Assembly: GCA_958298945.1 (NCBI GenBank)
Contig: OY282608.1
Location: 75,564,806 to 75,628,805, forward strand
DNA from: Atherix ibis
Lineage: Eukaryota; Arthropoda; Insecta; Diptera; Athericidae
DNA length: 64,000 nucleotides
Reading direction: 5' to 3'
Shown: positions 35,701 through 46,147 of the stretch, in pieces
Numbering within the stretch: position 1 is the first letter of the stretch
Layout of the letters: each line of letters begins with the position of its first letter
Notes under the pieces: generated by a model
Seen by the model: the letters and a program-made list of their open reading frames with translations, nothing else
Told to the model about the DNA's origin: nothing
Databases searched by the model: none
Translations under genes and position numbers: made by a program

Positions 35701-38260
35701 CTTGTTGGTTTGTTCGTTTGTTTTTTTGTTGGTTTGTTCGGTTGTTAGTTTTTTGGTTTGTTGGTTTGTTAGTGTGTTAGTTTGTTGGTTTGTTCGTTTG
35801 TTGGTTTGTTGGTTACTTGGTTTGTTGGTTCGTTGGTTTGTTGGTTTGTTGGTTTGTTGGTTTGTTGGTTTGTTGGTTTGTTAGCTTGTTGGCTTGTTGG
35901 CTTGTTGGTTTGTTGGGTTGTTGATTTGTTGGCTTGTTGGCTTGTTGGTTTGTTGGTTTGTTGGTTTGTTGGTTTGTTGGTTTGTTGGTTTATTTGTTTG
36001 TCGGTTAGTTGGCTTGTTGGTTTGTTGGCTTGTTGGCTTGTTGGTTTGTTGGTTTCTTTCTTTGTTGGTTTGTTCGTTTGTTGGCTTGTTGGTTTGTTCG
36101 TTTGTTGGTTTGTTGGTTACTTGGTTTGTTGGTTCGTTGGTTTGTTGATTTGTTGTGTTGTTGGTTTGTTGGTTTGTTTGTTTGTTGGTTTCTTCGTTTG
36201 TTGGTTTTTTGGTTTGTTCGTTTGTTGGTTTGTTGGTTTGTTGGTTTGTTGGTGTTTTGGTTTGTTGGCTTGTTGGTTTGTTGGTTTGTTGGTTTGTTGG
36301 TTTGTTGGTTTGTTGGTTTGTTGGTTTGTTGATTTGTTGGTTTGTTGGTTTGTTTGTTTGTTGATTTGTTCGTTTGTTGGCTTGTTGGTTTGTTGGCTTG
36401 TTGGCTTGTTTGCTTGCTGGTTTGTTGGTTTGTTGGTTTGTTGGTTTGTTGGTTTGTTGATTTGTTGGTTTGTTGGTTTGTTGGTTTGTTGGTTTGTTGG
36501 TTTGTTGGTTTGTTGGTTTGTTGGTTTGTTGGTTTGTTGGTTTGTTGGTTTTTTGGTTTGTTGGCTTGTTTATTTGTTGGTTTGTTGGTTTGTTGATTTG
36601 TTGGTTTGTTGGTTTGTTGGTTTGTTGGTTTGTTGGTTTGTTGGTTTGTTGGTTTGTTGGTTTGTTGGTTTGTTGGTTTGTTAGTTTGTTGGTTTGTTGG
36701 TTTGTTGGTTTGTTCGTTTAATGGTTTGTTCGTTTGTTGGCTTGTTGGTTTGTTGGCTTGTTGGTTTGTTGGTTTGTTGGTTCTTTTGTTTGTTGGTTTG
36801 TTCGTTTGTTGGTGTTTTGGTTTGTTGGCTTGTTGGTTTGTAGGCTTATTGGTTTGTTGGTTTGTTGGTTTGTTGGTTTGTTGGTTTGTTGGTTTGGTGG
36901 TTTGTTTGTTTGTTGGTTTGTTTGTTTTTTGGCTTGTTGGTTTGTTGGTTTGTTGGTTTTTTGGTTTGTTGGTTTGTTGTTTTGTTGGGTTGGTTTGTTT
37001 GTTTGTTTGTTTGTTCGTTTTTTGGCTTGTTGGTTTGTTGGCTTGTTGGCTTGTTGGTCTGTTGGTTTGTTTGTTTGTTGGTTTGTTGGTTTGTTTGTTT
37101 GTTGGTTTGTTGGTTTGTTGGTTTGTTAGTTTGTTGGTTTGTTTGTTTGTTTGTTTGTTGATTTGTTCGTTTGTTGGCTTGGTGGTTTGTTGGCTTCTTG
37201 GCTTTTTGGCATGTTGGTTTGTTGGTTTGTTGGTTTGTTGGCTTGTTGGCTTGTTGGCTTGCTGGCTTGTTGGTTTGTTGGTTTGTTGGTTTGTTGGTTT
37301 GTTGGTTTGTTGGTTTGTTGGTTTGTTGGTTTGTTGGTTTGTTGGTTTGTTGGTTTGTTGGTTTGTTGGTTTGGTCGTTTGTTGGTTTCTTGGTTTGTTG
37401 GTTTGTTGGCTTGTTGGTTTGTTGGTTTGTTGGTTTGTTGGTTTGTTCGTTTGTTGGTTTTTTGGTTTGTTGGTTTGATGATTTGTTGGTTTGTTGGTTT
37501 GTTCGTTTGTTGGTTTTTTGGTTTGTTTATTTGTTGGTTTGTTGGTTCGTTGGTTTGTTGGTTTTTTGGTTTGTTGGCTTGTTGGCTTGTTGGCTTGTTG
37601 GTTTGTTGGTTTGTTGGCTTGTTGGTTTGTTCGTTTGTTTTTTTGTTGGTTTGTTCGGTAGTTAGTTTTTTGGTTTGTTGGTTTGTTAGTGTGTTAGTTT
37701 GTTGGTTTGTTCGTTTGTTGGTTTGTTGGTTACTTGGTTTGTTGGTTCGTTGGTTTGTTGGTTTGTTGGTTTGTTGGTTTGTTGGTTTGTTGGCTTGTTG
37801 GCTTGTTGGCTTGTTGGTTTGTTGGGTTGTTGATTTGTTGGCTTGTTGGCTTGTTGGTTTGTTGGTTTGTTGGTTTGTTGGTTTGTTGGTTTGTTGGTTT
37901 GTTGGTTTATTTGTTTGTCGGTTAGATGGCTTGTTGGTTTGTTGGCTTGTTGGCTTGTTGGTTTGTTGGTTTCTTTCTTTGTTGGTTTGTTCGTTTGTTG
38001 GCTTGTTGGTTTGTTCGTTTGTTGGTTTGTTGGTTACTTGGTTTGTTGGTTTGTTGGTTTGTTGATTTGTTGGTTTGTTGGTTTGTTTGTTTGTTGGTTT
38101 CTTCATTTGTTGGTTTTTTGGTTTGTTCGTTTGTTGGTTTGTTGGTTTGTTGGTTTGTTGGTGTTTTGGTTTGTTGGCTTGTTGGTTTGTTGGTTTGTTG
38201 GTTTGTTGGTTTGTTGGTTTGTTGGTTTGTTGGTTTGTTGGTTTGTTGGCTTGTTGATTT
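32701..38260 (+). repeat. Mosaic of CTTTCTTTG-marked modules
   Basis: The mark GGTTTCTTTCTTTG occurs at 30820, 32818, 33634, 34435, 35155, 36051 and 37968, that is at spacings of 1998, 816, 801, 720, 896 and 1917 bp. It follows TGTCGGTTAG and usually precedes GGTTAC, GGTTTCTTCG and GGTGTTTTGG (33010, 35347, 36251, 38160). Larger offsets of 2337, 2417 and 2813 bp tie pairs of modules together. No gene is present; the long open frames here are repeat artefacts. Confidence 0.8.
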
Positions 38261-40100
38261 GTTGGTTTGTTGGTTTGTTTGTTTGTTGATTTGTTCGTTT
38301 GTTGGCTTGTTGGTTTGTTGGCTTGTTGGCTTGTTTGCTTGCTGGTTTGTTGGTTTGTTGGTTTGTTGGTTTGTTGGTTTGTTGGTTTGTTGGTTTGTTG
38401 GTTTGTTGATTTGTTGGTTTGTTGGTTTGTTGGTTTGTTGGTTTGTTGGTTTGTTGGTTTGTTGGTTTGTTGATTTGTTGGTTTGTTGTTTGTTGGTTTA
38501 TTGGTTTGTTGGTTTGTTAGTTTTTTGGTTTGTTGGCTTTTTGGTTTGTTGGTTTGTTGGTTTGTTGGTTTGTTGGTTCCTTCGTTTGTTGGTTTGTTGG
38601 TTTGTTGGTTTGTTGGTTTGTTGGTTTGTTGGTTTGTTGGTTTGTTGGTTTGTTGGTTTGTTGGTTTGTTGGTTTGTTGATTTGTTGGTTTGTTGTTTGT
38701 TGGTTTATTGGTTTGTTGGTTTGTTAGTTTTTTGGTTTGTTGGTTTGTTGGTTTGTTGGTTTGTTGGTTCCTTCGTTTGTTGGTTTTTTGGTTTGTTGGT
38801 TTGTTGGTTTGTTGGTTTGTTGGTTTTTTGGTTTGTTGGCTTGTTTATTTGTTGGTTTGTTGGTTTGTTGATTTGTTGGTTTGTTGGTTTGTTGGTTTGT
38901 TGGTTTGTTGGTTTGTTGGTTTGTTGGTTTGTTGGTTTGTTGGTTGGTTGGTTTGTTGGTTTGTTGATTTGTTGGTTTGTTGGCTTGTTGGTTTGTTGGT
39001 TTTTTTGGCTTGTTGGCTTGTTGGTTTGTTGGTTTGTTTGTTTGTTGGTTTGTTGGTTTGTTGGTTTGTTGGTTTTATGGTTTGTTGATTTGTTGGTTGT
39101 TTTGTTTGTTGGCTTGTTGGTTTGTTGGCTTGTTGGCTTGTTAGTTTGTTGGTTTGTTGGTTTGTTGGTTTGTTGGTTTGTTGGTTTGTTGGTTTGTTGG
39201 TTTGTTGGTTTGTTGGTTTGTTGGTTTGTTGGTTTGTTGGTTTGTTGGTTTGTTTGTTTGTTGATTTGTTCGTTTGTTGGTTTGTTGGTTTGTTTGTTTG
39301 TTGATTTGTTCGTTTGTTGGCTTGCTGGTTTGTTGGCTTGTTGGCTTGTTTGCTTGTTGGTTTGTTGGTTTGTTTGCTTGTTGGTTTGTTGGTTTGTTGG
39401 TTTGTTGGTTTGTTGGTTTGTTGGCTTGTCGGTTTGTTGGCTTGTTGGCTTGTTGGTTTGTTGGTTTGTTGGATTGTTGGTTTGTTGGTTTGTTGGTTTG
39501 TTGGTTTGTTGGTTTATTGGTTTGTTGGTTTGTTTGTTTGTTGGTTTGTTCGTTTGGTGGCTTGTTGGTTTGTTGGCTTGTTGGCTTGTTGGTTTATTTG
39601 TTTGTTGGTTTGTTAGTTTGCTGGCTTGTTGGTTTGTTGCTTTGTTGGTTTGTTGGTTTGTTGGTTTATTTGTTTGTTGGTTTGTTCGTTTGTTGGCTTG
39701 TTGGCTTGTTGGCTTGTTGGCTTGTTGGTTTGTTGGTTTGTTGGTTTGTTGGTTTGTTGGTTTGTTGGCTTGTTGGTTTGTTGGTTTGTTGGTTTGTTGG
39801 TTTGTTAGTTTGTTGGTTTGTTAGTTTGTTGGTTTGTTGGTTTGTTGGTTTGTTGGTTTGTTTGTTTGTTGGTTTATTTGTTTGTTAGTTTGTTGGTTTG
39901 TTGGGTTGTTGGTTTATTTGTTTGTTGGTTTGTTAGTTTGCTGGCTTGTTGGTTTGTTGCTTTGTTGGTTTGTTGGTTTGTTGGTTTATTTGTTTGTTGG
40001 TTTGTTGGCTTGTTGGCTTGTTGGCTTGTTGGCTTGTTGGCTTGTTGGCTTGTTGGTTTGTTGGTTTGTTGGTTTGTTGGCTTGTTGGTTTGTTGGTTTG
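38261..40100 (+). repeat. Transition block with a 207-bp duplication
   Basis: A 7-bp unit in TGTTGTTTGTTGG near 38,484 recurs near 38,691 (207 bp), each followed by AGTTTTTTGG and GGTTCCTTCG. An odd spot at about 39,070-39,105 holds GGTTTTATGG and GGTTGTTTTG. A 40-bp doublet of GATTTGTTCG follows near 39,262 and 39,302. No gene is present. Confidence 0.75.
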
Positions 40101-42240
40101 TTGGTTTGTTGGTTTGTTGGTTTGTTAGTTTGCTGGTTTGTTGGCTAGTTGGTTTGTTGGTTTGTTGGTTTGTTGATTTGTTGGTTTGTTGATTTGTTGG
40201 TTTGTTGTTTTGTTGGTTTGTTGGTTTGTTGGTTTGTCGGTTTGTTGGTTTGTTGGTTTGTTGGTTTGTTGGTTTTTTGGTTTGTTGGCTTGTTGGTTTG
40301 TTGGTTTGTTGGTTTGTTGATTTGTTGGTTTTTTGGTTTGTTGGTTTGTTGGTTTATTGGTTTGTTGGTTTGTTGGTTTGTTGGTTTGTTGGTTTGTTGG
40401 TTTGTCGTTTGTAGGTTTTTTGGTTTGTTGGTTTGTTGGTTGGCTGGTTTGTTGGTTTGTTGGTTTGTTGGCTTGTTGGTTTGTTGGTTTTTTTGGCTTG
40501 TTGGCTTGTTGGTTTGTTGGTTTGTTGGTTTGTTGGTCTGTTGGTTTGTTGGTTTGTTAGCTTGTTGGTTTGTTGGCTTGTTGGTTTGTTGGTTTGTTGG
40601 TTTGTTGGTTTGTTGGTTTGTTGGTTTGTTGGTTTTTTTGGTTTGTTGGTTTGTTGGTTTGTTGGTTTGTTGGTTTGTTGGTTTGTTGGTTTGTTGGTTT
40701 GTTGGTTCGTTGGTTTGTTTGTTTGTTGATTTGTTCGTTTGTTGGTTTGTTGGTTTGTTTGTTTGTTGATTTGTTCGTTTGTTGGCTTGTTGGTTTGTTG
40801 GTTTGTTGGCTTGTTTGCTTGTTGGTTTGTTGGTTTGTTTGCTTATTGGGGTGTTGGTTTGTTGGTTTGCTGGCTTGTCGGTTTGTTGGCTTGTTGGCTT
40901 GTTGGTTTGTTGGTTTGTTGGATTGTTGGTTTGTTGGTTTGTTGGTTTGTTGGTTTGTTGGTTTATTGGTTTGTTGGTTTGTTTGTTTGTTGGTTTGTTC
41001 GTTTGGTGGCTTGTTGGTTTGTTGCTTTGTTGGTTTGTTGGTTTGTTGGTTTATTTGTTTGTTAGTTTGTTCGTTTGTTGGCTTGTTGGCTTGTTGGCTT
41101 GTTGGCTTGTTGGTTTGTTGGTTTGTTGGTTTGTTGGCTTGTTGGTTTGTTGGTTTGTTGGTTTGTTGATTTGCTAGTTTGTTGGTTTGTTAGTTTGTTG
41201 GTTTGTTGGTTTGTTGGTTTGTTGGTTTGTTTGTTTGTTGGTTTATTTGTTTGTTAGTTTGTTGGTTTGTTGGGTTGTTGGTTTATTTGTTTGTTGGTTT
41301 GTTAGTTTGCTGGCTTGTTGGTTTGTTGCTTTGTTGGTTTGTTGGTTTGTTGGTTTACTTGTTTGTTGGTTTGTTCGTTTGTTGGCTTGTTGGCTTGTTG
41401 GCTTGTTGGTTTGTTGGTTTGTTGGTTTGTTGGCTTTTTGGTTTGTTGGTTTGTTGGTTTGTTGGTTTGTTATTTTGTTGGTTTGTTAGTTTGTTGGTTT
41501 GTTTGTTTGTTGGTTTGTTGGTTTGTTGGTTTGTTGTTTTGTTGGTTTGTTGGTTTGTTGGTTTGTTGGTTTGTTGGTTTATTTGTTTGTTCGTTTGTTG
41601 GTTTGTTGGTTTGTTGGTTTGTTGGTTTGTTGGTTTGTTGGTTTGTTGGTTTATTTGTTTATTCGTTTGTTGGCTTGTTGGTTTGTTGGCTTGTTGATTT
41701 GTTCGCTTGTTGGTTTGTTGGTTTGTTGGTTTGTTCGTTTGTTGGTTTGTTCGTTTGTTGGCTTGTTGGTTTGTGGCTTGTTGGCTAGTTGGTGTGTTGG
41801 TTTGTTGGTTCTTTTGTTTGTTGGTTTGTTCGTTTGTTGGTGTTTTGGTTTGTTGGCTTGTTGGTTTGTTGGTTTGTTTGTTTGTTGGTTTGTTTGTTTT
41901 TTGGCTTGTTGGCTTGTTGGTTTGTTGGTTTTTTGGTTTGTTGTTTTGTTGGTTTGTTTGTTTGTTGGTTTGTTGGTTTGTTCGTTTTTTGGATTGTTGG
42001 TTTGTTGGCTTGTTGGCTTGTTGGTCTGTTGGTTTGTTTGTTTGTTGGTTTGTTGGTTTGTTGGTTTATTTGTTTGTTGGTTTGTTGGTTTTTGTTGGTT
42101 TGTTGATTTGTTTGTTTGTTGGTTTGTTGGTTTGTTAGTTTGTTGGTTTGTTGGTTTGTTTGTTTGTTGGTTTGTTCATTTGTTGGCTTGTTGGTTTGTT
42201 GGCTTCTTGGCTTTTTGGCATGTTGGTTTGTTGGTTTGTT
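40101..42240 (+). repeat. Higher-order repeat H, leading copy
   Basis: The unit TCGTTTGTAGG at 40405, the 9-bp unit GGTTTTTTT near 40,487, the GATTTGTTCG doublet, GGTGTTTTGG at 41839 and GGCATG near 42,217 are followed 2,874-2,898 bp later by the same series (43303 and 44713). This is the start of the large-period part of the array. No gene is present. Confidence 0.8.
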
Positions 42241-45200
42241 GGTTTGTTGGTTTGTTGGTTTGTTGGCTTGTTGGCTTGTTGGCTTGCTGGCTTGTTGGTA
42301 TGTTGGTTTGTTGGTTTGTTGGTTTGTTGGTTTGTTGGTTTGTTGGTTTGTTGGTTTGTTGGTTTATTTGTTTGTTGGTTTGTTGGCTTGTTGATTTGTT
42401 GGCTTGTTGGTTTGTTGGTTTGTTGGTTTGTTGGCTTGTTGGTTTGTTGGTTTGTTGGTTTATTTGTTTGTTAGTTTGTTGGTTTGTTGGTTTGTTGGGT
42501 TGTTGGTTTATTTGTTTGTTGGTTTGTTAGTTTGCTGGCTTGTTCGTTTGTTGCTTTGTTGGTTTGTTGGTTTGTTGGTTTATTTGTTTGTTGGTTTGTT
42601 CGTTTGTTGGCTTGTTGGCTTGTTGGCTTGTTGGCTTGTTGGTTTGTTGGTTTGTTGGTTTGTTGGCTTGTTGGTTTGTTGGTTTGTTGGTTTGTTGGTT
42701 TGTTAGTTTGTTGGTTTGTTGGCTTGTTGGTTTGTTGGTTTTTTGGTTTGTTGATTTGTTGGTTTGTTGATTTGTTGGTTTGTTTGTTTGTTGGTTTGTT
42801 GGTTTCTTGGTTTCTTGGTTTGTTGATTTGTTGGTTTGTTTGTTTGTTGGCTTGTTGGTTTGTTGGTTTGTTGGTTTGTTGGTTTGTTAGTTTGTTGGTT
42901 TGTTGGCTTGTTGGTTTGTTGGTTTTTTGGTTTGTTGATTTGTTGGTTTGTTGATTTGTTGGTTTGTTTGTTTGTTGGTTTGTTGGTTTGTTGGTTTCTT
43001 GGTTTGTTGGTTTGTTGGTTTTTTGGTTTGTTGGCTTGTTGGTTTGTTGGTTTGTTGATTTGTTGGTTTGTTGGTTTGTTGGTTTGTTGGTTTGTTGGTT
43101 TGTTGTTTTGTTGGTTTGTTGGTTTGTTGGTTTGTCGGTTTGTTGGTTTGTTGGTTTGTTGGTTTGTTGGTTTTTTGGTTTGTTGGCTTGTTGGTTTGTT
43201 GGTTTGTTGGTTTGTTGATTTGTTGGTTTTTTGGTTTGTTGGTTTGTTGGTTTATTGGTTTGTTGGTTTGTTGGTTTGTTGGTTTGTTGGTTTGTTGGTT
43301 TGTCGTTTGTAGGTTTTTTGGTTTGTTGGTTTGTTGGTTGGTTGGTTTGTTGGTTTGTTGGTTTGTTGGCTTGTTGGTTTGTTGGTTTTTTTGGCTTGTT
43401 GGCTTGTTGGTTTGTTGGTTTGTTGGTTTGTTGGTCTGTTGGTTTGTTGGTTTGTTAGCTTGTTGGTTTGTTGGCTTGTTGGTTTATTGGTTTGTTGGTT
43501 TGTTGGTTTGTTGGTTTGTTGGTTTTTTTGGTTTGTTGGTTTGTTGGTTTGTTGGTTTGTTGGTTTGTTGGTTTGTTGGTTTGTTGGTTTGTTGGTTTGT
43601 TGGTTTGTTTGTTTGTTGATTTGTTCGTTTGTTGGTTTGTTGGTTTGTTTGTTTGTTGATTTGTTCGTTTGTTGGCTTGTTGGTTTGTTGGTTTGTTGGC
43701 TTGTTTGCTTGTTGGTTTGTTGGTTTGTTTGCTTATTGGGGTGTTGGTTTGTTGGTTTGCTGGCTTGTCGGTTTGTTGGCTTGTTGGCTTGTTGGTTTGT
43801 TGGTTTGTTGGATTGTTGGTTTGTTGGTTTGTTGGTTTGTTGGTTTGTTGGTTTATTGGTTTGTTGGTTTGTTTGTTTGTTGGTTTGTTCGTTTGGTGGG
43901 TTGTTGGTTTGTTGCTTTGTTGGTTTGTTGGTTTGTTGGTTTATTTGTTTGTTGGTTTGTTCGTTTGTTGGCTTGTTGGCTTGTTGGCTTGTTGGCTTGT
44001 TGGTTTGTTGGTTTGTTGGTTTGTTGGCTTGTTGGTTTGTTGGTTTGTTGGTTTGTTGATTTGCTAGTTTGTTGGTTTGTTAGTTTGTTGGTTTGTTGGT
44101 TTGTTGGTTTGTTGGTTTGTTTGTTTGTTGGTTTATTTGTTTGTTAGTTTGTTGGTTTGTTGGGTTGTTGGTTTATTTGTTTGTTGGTTTGTTAGTTTGC
44201 TGGCTTGTTGGTTTGTTGCTTTGTTGGTTTGTTGGTTTGTTGGTTTACTTGTTTGTTGGTTTGTTCGTTTGTTGGCTTGTTGGCTTGTTGGCTTGTTGGT
44301 TTGTTGGTTTGTTGGTTTGTTGGCTTTTTGGTTTGTTGGTTTGTTGGTTTGTTGGTTTGTTAGTTTGTTGGTTTGTTAGTTTGTTGGTTTGTTTGTTTGT
44401 TGGTTTGTTGGTTTGTTGGTTTGTTGTTTTGTTGGTTTGTTGGTTTGTTGGTTTGTTGGTTTGTTGGTTTATTTGTTTGTTCGTTTGTTGGTTTGTTGGT
44501 TTGTTGGTTTGTTGGTTTGTTGGTTTGTTGGTTTGTTGGTTTATTTGTTTATTCGTTTGTTGGCTTGTTGGTTTGTTGGCTTGTTGATTTGTTCGCTTGT
44601 TGGTTTGTTGGTTTGTTGGTTTGTTCGTTTGTTGGCTTGTTGGTTTGTGGCTTGTTGGCTAGTTGGTGTGTTGGTTTGTTGGTTCTTTTGTTTGTTGGTT
44701 TGTTCGTTTGTTGGTGTTTTGGTTTGTTGGCTTTTTGGTTTGTTGGTTTGTTTGTTTGTTAGTTTGTTTGTTTTTTGGCTTGTTGGCTTGTTGGTTTGTT
44801 GGTTTTTTGGTTTGTTGTTTTGTTGGTTTGTTTGTTTGTTGGTTTGTTGGTTTGTTCGTTTTTTGGATTGTTGGTTTGTTGGCTTGTTGGCTTGTTGGTC
44901 TGTTGGTTTGTTTGTTTGTTGGTTTGTTGGTTTGTTAATTTATTTGTTTGTTGGTTTGTTGGTTTTTGTTGGTTTGTTGATTTGTTTGTTTGTTGGTTTG
45001 TTGGTTTGTTAGTTTGTTGGTTTGTTGGTTTGTTTGTTTGTTGGTTTGTTCATTTGTTGGCTTGTTGGTTTGTTGGCTTCTTGGCTTTTTGGCATGTTGG
45101 TTTGTTGGTTTGTTGGTTTGTTGGTTTGTTGGTTTGTTGGCTTGTTGGCTTGTTGGCTTGCTGGCTTGTTGGTATGTTGGTTTGTTGGTTTGTTGGTTTG

Positions 45201-45370
45201 TTGGTTTGTTGGTTTGTTGGTTTGTTGGTTTGTTGGTTTATTTGTTTGTTGGTTTGTTGGCTTGTTGATTTGTTGGCTTGTTGGTTTGTTGGTTTGTTGG
45301 ATTGTTGGCTTGTTGGTTTGTTGGTTTGTTGGTTTATTTGTTTGTTAGTTTGTTGGTTTGTTGGTTTGTT
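42241..45370 (+). repeat. Higher-order repeat H, 3,907-bp period, copy 1
   Basis: GGTATG near 42,297, TCGTTTGTAGG at 43303, GGTGTTTTGG at 44713 and GGCATG near 45,090 recur exactly 3907 bp later. Every marker and open-frame boundary I compared keeps the same offset, so this 3.13-kb pair looks near-identical and therefore recent. The left edge differs from its partner by two bases around 42,286-42,292. Confidence 0.9.
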
Positions 45371-46147
45371 GGTTTGTTGGTTTGTTGGTTTGTTGGTTTG
45401 TTGGTCTGTTGGTTTGTTGGTTTGTTGGCTTGTTGGTTTGTTGGCTTGTTGGCTTTTTGGTTTGTTGGTTTGTTGGTTTGTTGGTTTGTTGGTTTTTTGG
45501 TTTTTTTGGTTTGTTGGTTTGTTGGTTTGTTGGTTTGTTGGTTTGTTGGTTTGTTGGCTTGTCGGTTTGTTGGCTTGTTGGCTTGTTGGTTTGTTGGTTT
45601 GTTGGATTGTTGGTTTGTTGGTTTGTTGGTTTGTTAGTTTGTTGGCTTGTTGGCTTGTTGGTTTATTTGTTTGTTGGTTTGTTAGTTTGCTGGCTTGTTG
45701 GTTTGTTGCTTTGTTGGTTTGTTGGTTTGTTGGTTTATTTGTTTGTTGGTTTGTTCGTTTGTTGGCTTGTTGGCTTGTTGGCTTGTTGGTTTGTTGGTTT
45801 GTTGGTTTGTTGGCTTGTTGGTTTGTTGGTTTGTTGGTTTGTTGGTTTGCTAGTTTGTTGGTTTGTTAGTTTGTTGGTTTGTTGGTTTGTTGGTTTGTTG
45901 GTTTGTTTGTTTGTTGGTTTATTTGTTTGTTAGTTTGTTGGTTTGTTGGGTTGTTGGTTTGTTGGGTTGTTGGTTTATTTGTTTGTTGGTTTGTTAGTTT
46001 GCTGGCTTGTTGGTTTGTTGCTTTGTTGGTTTGTTGGTTTGTTGGTTTATTTGTTTGTTGGTTTGTTCGTTTGTTGGCTTGTTGGCTAGTTGGTTTGTTG
46101 GCTTGTTGGTTTGTTGGTTTGTTGGTTTGTTGGCTTGTTGGTTTGTT
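45371..46147 (+). repeat. Insert between the 3,907-bp copies
   Basis: About 777 bp separate the two H copies. The insert holds GGTCTG at 45403, GGCTTTTTGG at 45451 and GGCTAG at 46084, which recur at 49894, 49942 and 50575 (offset 4491 bp). It therefore has its own relatives in the next higher-order unit. No gene is present. Confidence 0.8.

Noticed and set aside
37126..38106. A 326-codon open frame on the - strand rich in T, N, Q, K and P (others at 7387-7665, 14147-14734, 19006-19896, 26024-26335)
   Set aside because: These are the complement of the repeat read as Q-T-N-K-P-T-N-Q. They begin where rare + strand A/T variants create a start codon. There is no independent evidence of coding.
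37926..39824. A 632-codon open frame starting at ATG on the + strand
   Set aside because: It translates as degenerate L-V-C-W-F-V-G-L octapeptides. Other frames are open over much of the same stretch, and the frame ends only where a chance variant makes a stop. There is no sign of codon constraint, so it is a repeat artefact.
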